64,000 nucleotides of DNA from Paraburkholderia sp. BCC1884 (GTDB lineage: Bacteria; Pseudomonadota; Gammaproteobacteria; Burkholderiales; Burkholderiaceae). Positions 52,406-60,926 of the stretch are shown one piece after another (position 1 is the stretch's first letter; each line of letters begins with the position of its first letter). Below the pieces are notes generated by a model, which worked only from the letters and a program-made list of their open reading frames with translations, ran no database searches and was not told where the DNA came from. The position numbers were made by a program, and so were the translations under genes. The stretch is from the NCBI RefSeq assembly GCF_900996225.1, contig NZ_CAAJGL010000145.1, forward strand, positions 186,001-250,000. Reading direction: 5' to 3'.

Positions 52406-54739
52406 ATGCTTTCCACCTCAACGCAACACCTCTCCGACTCCGGTTTGAGCGACCGCTTTCACAAGCGCTCTCTCGAGCACCAGCGTCCTCTTTCCACGGT
52501 AACGATGGCCTTCACCGTCGTCGCGTTCCTGTGCTTCGTGGGGGCGCGCAATCTGGTCGGCGGCGCAACCGTGCCGCTTGCCTACCGGCTGTCATGCGCG
52601 TTGATCCTCGGCCTGCTGGTGCTAGCGATTCCGCGCGCCAGATCGACCTGGCTGTTCGGCGCGATCGGGGTGGCCTACTCGCTAGTGCTCGTGGCGGGCC
52701 TCGCGCTGAATATCGTGGGCGTCAGCCAGCCGCTCCTGTGGATCGTGCCCGCGCTGGTGGTAGTGCCGATCTGCGCCGCGCCGTTATGGCTCACGCCCGC
52801 GCACTTCTTCACCGGCAGTGTGTTTTTCTACGCGGCGGCGTTGGCGCTGCTGTTCGACGTGCCGCTCGGGCATGACGCCGACATCGTCGTCTGGATGTGG
52901 GTCGTCGCGATCGGCATGCCGACCTCGGCGGTGTTTCATTTCGGCTTCTACCGTTTCCGCCGCCATCACTTTCTGCTCGAGAGCCAGCTCGCGCAGCTCG
53001 CGGCGACCGATCCGCTAACCGGCCTGCAAAATCGCCGCGCCTTCGTCAAGCAGGCCGAGCGCCGTTTGGCGACACTGTCGGCCGAGGCGCCGGTCAGCGC
53101 GATCTTTCTCGACATCGACAATTTCAAATCGCTGAACGACCGTTTCGGCCACGCGGTCGGCGACCACGCGTTGTACGAGGTGGCGCAAGTGCTGATGGAC
53201 GAAACCGCCGCGACCGACAGCGTGAGTCGCATCGGCGGCGAGGAATTCGCCGTGCTGCTCGACAGCGGTCTGGCCGGCGCACTGGAACTGGCCGAGCGGC
53301 TGCGCGAGGCGATCGCCGTGCTCGAGCGGCCGGACGGTCATCTGACCGCGAGCTTCGGCGTGGCCGAACACCGGCGCGGCGAAAACATCATGGTGCTGCT
53401 CGATCGCGCCGACGAAGCCTTGCTGCGCGCCAAGCATTCGGGCAGAAATCGCGTGTGCGCCGAGCGCGCGCTGACGAGCGAGTCGCTGCAACTGTTGGCC
53501 GACGACGTGTGCGCCGACGGCGAGGTCGTAAAACGGCGGCATCGCTGGGAAGAGTATTTCCTGACCTCGCATTTTCAGCCGCTCTACAGTTTGTCGCATC
53601 AGAAGCAGGTGGGATTCGAGGCCTTGCTGCGCGGCGAGCAGGACGACGGCACGCTGGTGCCGCCGGTGGTGCTGTTCGCGCCCAGGCCCTCCAGCGACGA
53701 AGGCGCGCTCGACCGCGCGAGTCACGCCGTGCACCTGGGCAACGCGAGCCGCGCGCTGCCCGACGACGCCTGGCTGTTCCTCAACATCCTGCCGGCCACC
53801 TTCATCGCCGAGGGCTACGCGGACCAGCTCGCGAAGATCGTGCGTACGGTCGGGCTCGAACCCGAGCGCGTGATTCTGGAGATTCTCGAGTCGCACGGCG
53901 GCAGCGTCGACGATATGTCACGGGCGGCCGCGCTGTATCGCCAGCACGGCTTTCTGATCGCCGTCGACGATTTCGGTGCGGGCCAGTCGAATCTCGACCG
54001 CTTGCTCAGGATTCGCCCGGACCTCGTCAAACTCGACGGCGAACTGATCCGCGCGACGAGCCACGGCACCAATCAGCCGATTCTGCCTAAGCTCGTTTCG
54101 CTGCTGCATCAGGCGGGGATGCTGGTGGTGGTCGAAGGCGTCGAGACCACCGAGGAACTGATTCTGGCGGTGGAATCGAACGTGGATTTCGCGCAAGGCT
54201 ATCTGCTCGGGCGGCCGGCCGCCGAGATTGCCCCGCCGGAGTCGGTGCATCGTCGCATCGACGAGGCATTCGACGTGATCGCTTCGGGACGGGCGCATCA
54301 GTACGCCTTGTTCGAGTCCGAAGTGGAGCCGTATCGCGTGGCCTTGCGGCTGGCGGCGGATGCGCTGCTGGCGGGTGTGGGGATGGACGAAGCGTTTGCG
54401 CCGCTGGCCGGCTTCGAGCGCTGTATCAGTTGCTTCATCCTCGACGGCTCCGGGCGCCAGGTGGGGTCCGAGGTGCCGGGGCCGGCGTGGAGCAAGGATG
54501 GGGCGTCGCTGCATCCGGTGGCGGACCCACGTGATGCGCGCTGGGATCACCGGCCGTATTTCCGCAACGCGGTGTTGTTGCCCGGTGTGGCGGTCGCGTG
54601 CAATCCGTATCTGTCGCTGGCGAGCGGCCGGCCGTGTATCGCCGTGACGCTGGCGGTGCAGTTTGCCGCCGGGCGTTCGGTGATCGGTGTGGAGCTGGAT
54701 TGGTCGGCGGTGGGCTTGCCGTGGCCGGCGGGGGAGTGA
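52406..54739 (+). CDS. Membrane GGDEF-EAL protein with C-terminal PDC-like domain
   Basis: About 777 residues from the ATG at 52406 (RBS weak). N-terminal helices (about 30-190, five to six) form a membrane sensor. The GGDEF domain has FLDIDNFKSLNDRFGHAVGD and RIGGEEF, a permitted active-site variant; the RxxD inhibitory site reads AATD, so it is absent. The EAL domain has FEALLRG, ILEILESHG, VDDFGAGQSN, LVKLDGEL and EGVET with FAQGYLLGRP, so it looks catalytically complete. The last about 150 residues (RWDHRPYFRNAV) resemble the PDC/YkuI-C sensor fold. It is divergent from the cellulose operon and likely modulates BcsA through c-di-GMP. Confidence 0.9.
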   Translation: MLSTSTQHLSDSGLSDRFHKRSLEHQRPLSTVTMAFTVVAFLCFVGARNLVGGATVPLAYRLSCALILGLLVLAIPRARSTWLFGAIGVAYSLVLVAGLALNIVGVSQPLLWIVPALVVVPICAAPLWLTPAHFFTGSVFFYAAALALLFDVPLGHDADIVVWMWVVAIGMPTSAVFHFGFYRFRRHHFLLESQLAQLAATDPLTGLQNRRAFVKQAERRLATLSAEAPVSAIFLDIDNFKSLNDRFGHAVGDHALYEVAQVLMDETAATDSVSRIGGEEFAVLLDSGLAGALELAERLREAIAVLERPDGHLTASFGVAEHRRGENIMVLLDRADEALLRAKHSGRNRVCAERALTSESLQLLADDVCADGEVVKRRHRWEEYFLTSHFQPLYSLSHQKQVGFEALLRGEQDDGTLVPPVVLFAPRPSSDEGALDRASHAVHLGNASRALPDDAWLFLNILPATFIAEGYADQLAKIVRTVGLEPERVILEILESHGGSVDDMSRAAALYRQHGFLIAVDDFGAGQSNLDRLLRIRPDLVKLDGELIRATSHGTNQPILPKLVSLLHQAGMLVVVEGVETTEELILAVESNVDFAQGYLLGRPAAEIAPPESVHRRIDEAFDVIASGRAHQYALFESEVEPYRVALRLAADALLAGVGMDEAFAPLAGFERCISCFILDGSGRQVGSEVPGPAWSKDGASLHPVADPRDARWDHRPYFRNAVLLPGVAVACNPYLSLASGRPCIAVTLAVQFAAGRSVIGVELDWSAVGLPWPAGE

Positions 54740-54780
54740 AGCTTTCCCCGCCGTGGGCGTGATCGGGTCGCGCCGGTCGG

Positions 54781-55593
54781 TCAATACCCGCCTTTGCCTG
54801 GCTGGCTCGGCGTGACGCTGTTCGGCGTCTCGTTATACGACGCCGCCAGTTCCGCCGCCGCGCGGCTCAGCAAGGTCGTGTCGGTACCGACCGCCACGAA
54901 GGTGGCGCCCGCCGCGAGGTAGTCCATGGCAATCGCGCGGTCCGGCGCCAGCACGCCTGCGGCCTTGCCCGCGCGACGCACCGTGTCGATGCCGGCGCGA
55001 ATCGCCTCACGCACGCGCGCATCGCCCGGTTTGCCCAGTAAGCCCATCGAGGCGCTTAAATCCGACGGGCCGAAAAACACGCCGTCGATACCGTCCACTT
55101 CCGCAATAGCCGACACGTTCTCCATGCCTTGCACGGTTTCCACCTGCACGAGCACGCACAATTCGTCGGCGGCGGTGTGCAGGTAATCGGGTATGCGATT
55201 CCAGCGCGAGGCGCGCGCCAACGCGCTGCCCACGCCGCGAATGCCCTGTGGCGGATAGCGCGTGGCGGCGACCGCGTCGGTTGCCTGTTGTACGGTATCG
55301 ATCATCGGCAGCAGCAGGGTTTGAGCGCCGATGTCCAGCAACTGCTTGATCAGGGCGCTGTCGCTGCGTACCGGCCGCACTACCGGATGCGATGCATACG
55401 CGGCTACCGCCTGCAATTGCGCAAGCGTGCTGCGCACGTCGTTGGGTGCGTGCTCGTTGTCGATCAGCAGCCAGTCGAAGCCGGCCGTGGCCAGCAGTTC
55501 GGTGACGTAGGCATCGGCCAATGCGGCCCATAAGCCGAATTGCGGTTTGCCTTCTGCCAGTGCGCGCTTAAAGGGGTTTTTCGGAAGAAACAT
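54781..55593 (-). CDS. hpaI: 4-hydroxy-2-oxo-heptane-1,7-dioate aldolase
   Basis: 270-residue class II pyruvate aldolase that splits 4-hydroxy-2-oxoheptanedioate into pyruvate and succinic semialdehyde, the last step of the pathway. Motifs are FGLWAALADAYVTELLATAG, DWLLIDNEHAPND (catalytic His), VQVETVQGMENV (metal Glu) and DGVFFGPSDLSASMG (metal Asp). It is the last gene of the hpa operon, 18 bases after hpaH, and converges on the GGDEF-EAL gene. Confidence 0.95.
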   Translation of the reverse strand: MFLPKNPFKRALAEGKPQFGLWAALADAYVTELLATAGFDWLLIDNEHAPNDVRSTLAQLQAVAAYASHPVVRPVRSDSALIKQLLDIGAQTLLLPMIDTVQQATDAVAATRYPPQGIRGVGSALARASRWNRIPDYLHTAADELCVLVQVETVQGMENVSAIAEVDGIDGVFFGPSDLSASMGLLGKPGDARVREAIRAGIDTVRRAGKAAGVLAPDRAIAMDYLAAGATFVAVGTDTTLLSRAAAELAASYNETPNSVTPSQPGKGGY

Positions 55594-55611
55594 GAGCGTA
55601 GTAGTTCCGGT

Positions 55612-56415
55612 TCAGATGAAGTTCAGACCGATGCCGCCCAGCGGCCCATAGTCGACGTGAAACGTGTCGCCCGCGCGTGCAGGGATCGGGCTCGTGAACG
55701 AGCCGCTCAGGATCACGTCGTTCGCGTTCAGCATCTCGTCGTAAGGGGCGATCTTGTTGGCGAGCCAGGCGACGCCCGTCGCCGGATGATTCAGAACGGC
55801 TGCCGCGAGGCCGCTTTCTTCCACTGCGCCGTTCTTGTAGAGCAATGCGCCGACCCAGCGCAGGTCGACGTCGAGTGGACGCACCGGACGTCCACCCAGC
55901 ACGATGCCCGCATTCGCGGCGAAGTCCGAGATGGTGTCGTAGACCTTGCGCGGTGCCCTGGTTTCGCGGTCGAACTGTTCGATGCGCGCGTCGATGATCT
56001 CGACCGCGGGCGTCACGTAGGCGGTGGCGTCGAGCACGTCGAAGAGCGTCACGCCCGGGCCTTTCAAGGGTTTGCTCAGCACGAACGCCAGTTCCACTTC
56101 CACGCGCGGCGCAATGAAGCGATCCGCTCGAATGTCCTGACCGCTTTCGATGAACATGCTGTCGAGCAAGGGCGCGTAATCGGGTTCGTCGATCTGCGAC
56201 GAGCGCTGCATGGCGCGCGAGGTGAGGCCGATCTTGCGGCCCTTGATGACATGCCCTTCGGCGAGTTTGAGCTTGACCCACTCGCGCTGGATCGCGTAAC
56301 CGTCTTCGACCGTCATCTGCGGATACTGGCTGGAAAAGTGGCGCAATTGCGTGCGCGTCTTCTCGGCGTGATCGAGTTGCGCGGCAAGCTCGCGGATAGT
56401 CTGTTCGTCTAGCAT
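55612..56415 (-). CDS. hpaH: 2-oxo-hepta-3-ene-1,7-dioate hydratase
   Basis: 267-residue cytoplasmic hydratase of the FAA-hydrolase-like superfamily, adding water to 2-oxohept-3-enedioate. The ATG at 56415 gives MLDEQTIRELAAQLDHAEKT, the usual family start; the frame upstream overlaps hpaF. Metal-binding and core motifs are RVEVELAFVLSKPLKG and EIIDARIEQFDR, with LSGSFTSPIPARAGDTFHVD near the end. It is cotranscribed between hpaF and hpaI. Confidence 0.95.
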   Translation of the reverse strand: MLDEQTIRELAAQLDHAEKTRTQLRHFSSQYPQMTVEDGYAIQREWVKLKLAEGHVIKGRKIGLTSRAMQRSSQIDEPDYAPLLDSMFIESGQDIRADRFIAPRVEVELAFVLSKPLKGPGVTLFDVLDATAYVTPAVEIIDARIEQFDRETRAPRKVYDTISDFAANAGIVLGGRPVRPLDVDLRWVGALLYKNGAVEESGLAAAVLNHPATGVAWLANKIAPYDEMLNANDVILSGSFTSPIPARAGDTFHVDYGPLGGIGLNFI

Positions 56416-56435
56416 GATGGTTTCTCTGTGAGCGG

Positions 56436-56837
56436 CTACTGAGCCTTGAGCCGCGCGTGCAGGTTGTTGTGCTTCCACGTCCCGGCTTCGCTGAACTCAC
56501 CGATTTCAAGCGACAACGCGAGTCCCTGCTGTTCGAACTCGGTGGCGAAGTGCTGCTTGATGAGTGCAAAGAGCGCTTCGCCCGTGGCCTGTTTGACGGC
56601 GTCGGAACGGCCCGCGCCGATCTTCAGATTCGCGTGCAGAAACGCGGCGTCGGGCCGGCCATCGGCGATGCAATACTGCTGGCAGCGCAGGGCGCGCACG
56701 CGGATGCCGCCAGGCGGATAGACGCGCGTTTCGCCGTCGCGTTGCGCGTCGAGGCAGTGGGCGAGCGTCTGGCAGAGTTGGCCGATGCGGGTATCGTCGG
56801 CGAGATTGGCGCTGTATTCGAGTGTCAGATGCGGCAT
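56436..56837 (-). CDS. hpaF: 5-carboxymethyl-2-hydroxymuconate delta-isomerase
   Basis: 133-residue member of the CHMI/tautomerase-like family, isomerising 5-carboxymethyl-2-hydroxymuconate. The protein begins MPHLTLEYSANLADDTRIG; the N-terminal proline after Met is the catalytic base in this family. ADGRPDAAFLHANLKIGAGR and LALSLEIGEF also fit. It starts 16 bases after hpaD and ends 20 bases before hpaH. Confidence 0.95.
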   Translation of the reverse strand: MPHLTLEYSANLADDTRIGQLCQTLAHCLDAQRDGETRVYPPGGIRVRALRCQQYCIADGRPDAAFLHANLKIGAGRSDAVKQATGEALFALIKQHFATEFEQQGLALSLEIGEFSEAGTWKHNNLHARLKAQ

Positions 56838-56853
56838 GTCGGTTTCCTCGCGT

Positions 56854-57717
56854 TCATGCGGCTAGCGGCGTGACCGGGAAGATCGCATTGATCTGGCCGG
56901 TGCCCGAACTGCCGAAATACGGTGTGACGACTTCCACCTTGCCGTCGTAGCGGTCCCAGCCGAGCGCACCGAGCAGCATCGCGGTGTCGTGCATGCCGCC
57001 TTCGCCCCAACATTTCTCGTTGTAGAGCGGCAGCATCTCGCAGAAGGTTTTCCAGTCGCCGGCTTCCCACAGGTCCACGACCTTGCGGTCCATCTGCTCG
57101 AGAAACGGATTCCATACCTTGTGCATGAACTGCTCGGCTGTGCCGTTGTTGGCGAAGTGGTGGCTCAGCGACCCGCTGGCCAGAATCGCGACCGTGCCGT
57201 CGTAGCGCTCCTCGATCGCCTTGCGCACCGCGAGCCCGAAGCGTGCGCTGCTTCCCAGGTCGTGCCACATGCACCAGCCCGCCACCGACACCGTTTTGAA
57301 ATGCTGGTCGCCGTTCATATAGCGCATCGGCACCAGCGTGCCGTATTCGAGTTCGAGCGTGGTCTCGCTGTGAGCGCGGCTCTTGACGCCCATTTCATTG
57401 GCGACTTCCGCGATCAGATTGCCGAGCCCGACATTGCCCGGATACGCGTACGGCATGTTCTTGATGAAATGCGGCAGTTCGTTGCTCGTGTAGACGCCTT
57501 CGAAATGCGCCGCACAGTTGATGTGGTATTCGCTGTTGACGAGCCAATGCACGTCGAACACGACGATCGTATCCACGCCCAGTTCACGGCAACGCCGACC
57601 GATTTCATGATGTCCGTCGATCGCGGGCTGACGACAGCCTTTATGCGGACCGTCGAGTTCGGATAAATATAACGACGGGACGTGAGTCACTTTTGCTGCC
57701 AATGCGAGCTTGCCCAT
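56854..57717 (-). CDS. hpaD: 3,4-dihydroxyphenylacetate 2,3-dioxygenase
   Basis: 287-residue class III (LigB-type) extradiol dioxygenase that opens homoprotocatechuate to 5-carboxymethyl-2-hydroxymuconate semialdehyde. Metal-ligand candidates are His in KVTHVPSLYLSEL and DGHHEIGRRC, and the acid in SETTLELEYGTLVPMRY. VFDVHWLVNSEYHINC and LASGSLSHHFANNG are conserved blocks. A GGAGACC RBS precedes the ATG. Length and motifs match HpaD of the Escherichia coli W pathway. Confidence 0.95.
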   Translation of the reverse strand: MGKLALAAKVTHVPSLYLSELDGPHKGCRQPAIDGHHEIGRRCRELGVDTIVVFDVHWLVNSEYHINCAAHFEGVYTSNELPHFIKNMPYAYPGNVGLGNLIAEVANEMGVKSRAHSETTLELEYGTLVPMRYMNGDQHFKTVSVAGWCMWHDLGSSARFGLAVRKAIEERYDGTVAILASGSLSHHFANNGTAEQFMHKVWNPFLEQMDRKVVDLWEAGDWKTFCEMLPLYNEKCWGEGGMHDTAMLLGALGWDRYDGKVEVVTPYFGSSGTGQINAIFPVTPLAA

Positions 57718-57764
57718 CGCGGTCTCCTATGTCTGTTGGATCTACAACCGGTGCACAACGGCAA

Positions 57765-59222
57765 TCAGGCGCCCCAATGCGGAATGTGATGCGAGCCGAG
57801 CGAGACGCATACGTTCTTCGGTTCGAGAAACACTTCGTAACTCCAGGTGCCGCCTTCGCGACCGACGCCTGACGCTTTGGTGCCGCCGAACGGCTGACGC
57901 AGATCGCGCACGTTCTGGCTATTGACGAAGCACATGCCGGCTTCGACGGCGGCCGCCACGCGCAGCGCCCGTCCGGTGTTCTCGGTCCAGATGTAGCTCG
58001 ACAGTCCATACGAGATGTCGTTGGCGAGCTTGATCGCGTCGGCTTCGTCGTCGAACGGAATCAGGCAGGCGACCGGGCCGAAGATTTCTTCCTGAGCGAT
58101 ACGCATGCGGTTGTCGACATCGACGAACACCGTCGGCATCACGAAGTTGCCTTTGCGCATCGCGTCGGGCAAGTCAGGCATATCGAGGCCGCCGCAGGCG
58201 AGCGTGGCGCCTTCTTTCGGGCCCAGTTCGATGTAGCTGCGCACTTTTGCCAGATGCCCCTGGCTTATCATCGGACCGACGATCGTGCTGTCGGCGAGCG
58301 GATCACCCACGCTCAGGCGCCTGGCGCGTTCAATGAAACGCTCAGCAAAGCGCGCGTAGATCGAGCGCTGCACGAGGATGCGCGAACCCGCCGTACAGCG
58401 TTCGCCATTGTTGGAGAAAATCATGAACACTGCTGCGTCGAGCGCGCGCTCGAAATCGGCGTCGTCGAAAATCACGAAGGGCGATTTGCCGCCGAGCTCC
58501 ATCGAAAACTTTTTCAAGCCGGCGCTCTGCACGATGCGATTGCCGGTCGCCGTCGACCCCGTGAACGACACCGCATGCACATCGCGATGCGCCACCAGCG
58601 GCTCGCCGGTTTCCTTGCCGAAGCCATGCACCACGTTCAGCACGCCCGCCGGAATGCCGGCTTCGAGTGCGAGCTGGCCGAGCATCGAGGCGGTGAGCGG
58701 TGAGAGTTCGCTCATCTTCAGTACGGCGGTGTTGCCGAACGCAAGGCAGGGCGCGACCTTCCAGGTGGCCGTCATGAACGGCACGTTCCACGGTGAGATC
58801 AGCGCGCAGACGCCGACTGGATGAAACAGCGTGTAGTTCAGATGTGTATCGGTGGGATACGTGTGGCCGTCCACGCGCGTGCACATTTCGGCGAAATAGC
58901 TGAAGTTGTCGGCAGCGCGCGGCACGAGTTGCTTGCGGGTCTGCGAGATCGTCTGGCCAGTGTCGTTGGTCTCGGCCTCCGAGATCTCCGGCACGTTCTT
59001 CGCGATCAGTTCGCCGAGCTTGCGGATCAGCTTCGCGCGCTCGACGGCGGGTTTGGCGGCCCACGCGGGAAACGCCTCTTTCGCCGCGCTCACGGCGGCA
59101 TCCACTTCCTGCGCGCCGCCGCGCGCGACTTCGGCGAGCACTTCTTGCGTAGCGGGGTTGACCGTTTCGAAGTAGTCTTGCGCCGCGCTGGATTTGCCGT
59201 TGATCAGATGTTCGATTCGCAT
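57765..59222 (-). CDS. hpaE: 5-carboxymethyl-2-hydroxymuconate semialdehyde dehydrogenase
   Basis: 485-residue NAD-dependent aldehyde dehydrogenase. The cofactor region is PWNVPFMTATWKVAPCLAFG. The general base Glu lies in SMELGGKSPFVIFDDAD and the nucleophile Cys in FSNNGERCTAGSRILV. QPFGGTKASGVGREGGTWSY (shortened) is the C-terminal signature. It oxidises the ring-cleavage semialdehyde to the dicarboxylate. It lies 27 bases after hpaG2 and 47 before hpaD. Confidence 0.95.
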   Translation of the reverse strand: MRIEHLINGKSSAAQDYFETVNPATQEVLAEVARGGAQEVDAAVSAAKEAFPAWAAKPAVERAKLIRKLGELIAKNVPEISEAETNDTGQTISQTRKQLVPRAADNFSYFAEMCTRVDGHTYPTDTHLNYTLFHPVGVCALISPWNVPFMTATWKVAPCLAFGNTAVLKMSELSPLTASMLGQLALEAGIPAGVLNVVHGFGKETGEPLVAHRDVHAVSFTGSTATGNRIVQSAGLKKFSMELGGKSPFVIFDDADFERALDAAVFMIFSNNGERCTAGSRILVQRSIYARFAERFIERARRLSVGDPLADSTIVGPMISQGHLAKVRSYIELGPKEGATLACGGLDMPDLPDAMRKGNFVMPTVFVDVDNRMRIAQEEIFGPVACLIPFDDEADAIKLANDISYGLSSYIWTENTGRALRVAAAVEAGMCFVNSQNVRDLRQPFGGTKASGVGREGGTWSYEVFLEPKNVCVSLGSHHIPHWGA

Positions 59223-59249
59223 TGCCTTGTTCCTATGTCTAGCCGTCGA

Positions 59250-60008
59250 TCACGCGCGGCCGAAGTCCGCGTCGGATGCAATCGTGTTCACGAGACGGCC
59301 GAGGCCGTCGATTTCGCAGACGACTTCGTCGCCCGCATTCACGTTGACGATGCCTTCTGGCGTGCCGGTGAGGATCACGTCGCCGGGCGCGAGCGTCATG
59401 AACCCGCTCAGATATTCGATCAGCGCCGGAATGTCCGTGACGAGATCGCGCGTGTTGCCGTGCTGTTGCAACGTGCCGTTCACGAAGGTGCGCAACGCCA
59501 GTCGCGTGACGTCGTCGACATCGGCTGCATCGACGAACCAGGGGCCCAGCACCGTGCCGCCATCGCGATTCTTCACGCGCAGGTTGGGGCGGTAGTAATT
59601 CTCCAGGTAGTCGCGGATCGCGTAGTCGTTGGCGATCATGTAGCCGGCCACATGACGCATGGCATTTTCGCGCGAGACGTGCTGCGCGGTTTGCCCGATC
59701 ACGACTGCCAGTTCGCACTCGTAGTGCATGAACGCGACGTCGGCGGGGCGGCGCGTGACGCCGCGATGTCCGATCACGGTGCCCGGTCCTTTGAGGAAGA
59801 CGAGGGGCTCTTCCTGCTTGCTGAACTGCAATTCCTTCGCGTGTTCGGCGTAGTTCAGGCCGAGCGCGAAAATCGTGCCGGTTTCGATCGGCGCGAGCCA
59901 GACCACTTCGTCCTCGCGACGCACGCGGCCATCCGCGAGGCGCACGCCGCCGGCATGCGGATAGGCTTCGTGAATCGCGCCTGCATAGGCAACGCGGCCG
60001 CGCATCAT
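59250..60008 (-). CDS. hpaG2: HpaG C-terminal-type subunit (isomerase/decarboxylase)
   Basis: 252-residue FAA-hydrolase-like protein equal to one half of the two-domain HpaG of E. coli. The ATG at 60008 overlaps the hpaG1 stop. Core motifs are FALGLNYAEHAKELQF, FMHYECELAVVIG (acidic metal ligands) and GPWFVDAADVDD, with DVILTGTPEGIVNVNAGDEV near the end. It acts with HpaG1 in decarboxylating and isomerising 5-oxopent-3-ene-1,2,5-tricarboxylate. Confidence 0.93.
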   Translation of the reverse strand: MMRGRVAYAGAIHEAYPHAGGVRLADGRVRREDEVVWLAPIETGTIFALGLNYAEHAKELQFSKQEEPLVFLKGPGTVIGHRGVTRRPADVAFMHYECELAVVIGQTAQHVSRENAMRHVAGYMIANDYAIRDYLENYYRPNLRVKNRDGGTVLGPWFVDAADVDDVTRLALRTFVNGTLQQHGNTRDLVTDIPALIEYLSGFMTLAPGDVILTGTPEGIVNVNAGDEVVCEIDGLGRLVNTIASDADFGRA

Positions 60009-60790
60009 GACGGAACTCCCGGTTGTGTTGCTGCGCCATCGTTCGCCGCGACGAACGACACCGTAAGCGGCGGCATGGCGCCGATCTTCAACGTGGCCGT
60101 ATCGCCGACGTGGGCGAGCGGCGAACCATGCGGCACGCCGAGCGTGATGACATCGCCGGCGCTGAGCGTCATGAAATCGGTGACGTCCGCAAGCAGTTGG
60201 GCGACGTTGCGAACCGACGCAGCGGTATTCGCCGTGAAGCAGCGAGTGCCGTTCAGCCAGACCTCGATCGCGAGATCGTCCGGCGCGCCAACATGATGCG
60301 CTGCAACGACAGCCGGCCCAATCACGCAAAAACCGTCGCGCGCACGAAAGCGCACCGAGGGCCGATAGACGCTCGCGTGCGGGACGCTCAGATCGGCGAC
60401 GAGCGTGTAACCCGCGACATACTCCAGGGCACGCTCCGCCGTCACGCGTGTTGCAGTGCGGCCGATCACGATTCCAAGCGATGCGCCGACTTCGACGCCC
60501 GACTCGTTGTCGGGCACGACGACGCGCGCACGATGTCCGGCCAACGTGTTGCGCGGCTTCAGATAAAGGATCGGTGCTTTCGGCGGCGCTTTGTATGGCG
60601 CGGCATGCAGCGCGTCGCCAAGCGACGCCAGCGTCGCGCGGTCGTTCAGCAAGGTGCCGTAGACGGCACCTTGCACCGGCGCGCGGCAGGCCATCCTGTT
60701 CGAAAGGAGCGACGCCACGGTGGCTGCGTCTACATCGCGCGGCAGGGCGTCGCCTTCGGGATGCAGCAGATGATCGGCAAGTGAAAACAT
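60005..60790 (-). CDS. hpaG1: HpaG N-terminal-type subunit (isomerase/decarboxylase)
   Basis: 261-residue FAA-hydrolase-like protein matching the other half of HpaG. The ATG at 60790 is chosen; the frame is open to 60859 but that part overlaps the promoter and operator. Motifs are ILYLKPRNTLAGHRARVVVP and VGASLGIVIGRTATRV, where the usual metal-ligand acids are E/D in SGVEVGASLGIVIG; the second half has DVITLGVPHGSPLAHVGD. It is first gene of the hpa operon. Confidence 0.92.
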   Translation of the reverse strand: MFSLADHLLHPEGDALPRDVDAATVASLLSNRMACRAPVQGAVYGTLLNDRATLASLGDALHAAPYKAPPKAPILYLKPRNTLAGHRARVVVPDNESGVEVGASLGIVIGRTATRVTAERALEYVAGYTLVADLSVPHASVYRPSVRFRARDGFCVIGPAVVAAHHVGAPDDLAIEVWLNGTRCFTANTAASVRNVAQLLADVTDFMTLSAGDVITLGVPHGSPLAHVGDTATLKIGAMPPLTVSFVAANDGAATQPGVPS

Positions 60791-60815
60791 AAACTGGCTA
60801 TCTCTCGGCAAAAAC

Positions 60816-60859
60816 ACTAACATGTTAGTATTATTGCGCTTGATATGATCCACGGTCAA
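60816..60859 (-). promoter_or_regulatory. hpa operon promoter with HpaR operator candidate
   Basis: On the minus strand TTGACC (60859-60854) and AATAAT (60835-60830) form a promoter with an 18-base spacer. A perfect 14-bp palindrome ACTAACATGTTAGT (60816-60829) abuts the -10 box and would cover the transcription start, the usual place for a MarR-type repressor. It lies between divergent hpaR and hpaG1. Confidence 0.6.
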
Positions 60860-60926
60860 TAGCCATGTCGGCTCATCGCGGGTTTTCCCTTAAGCTTCGA
60901 CGATTGGTTTTTATTCTTCCCTGAAC

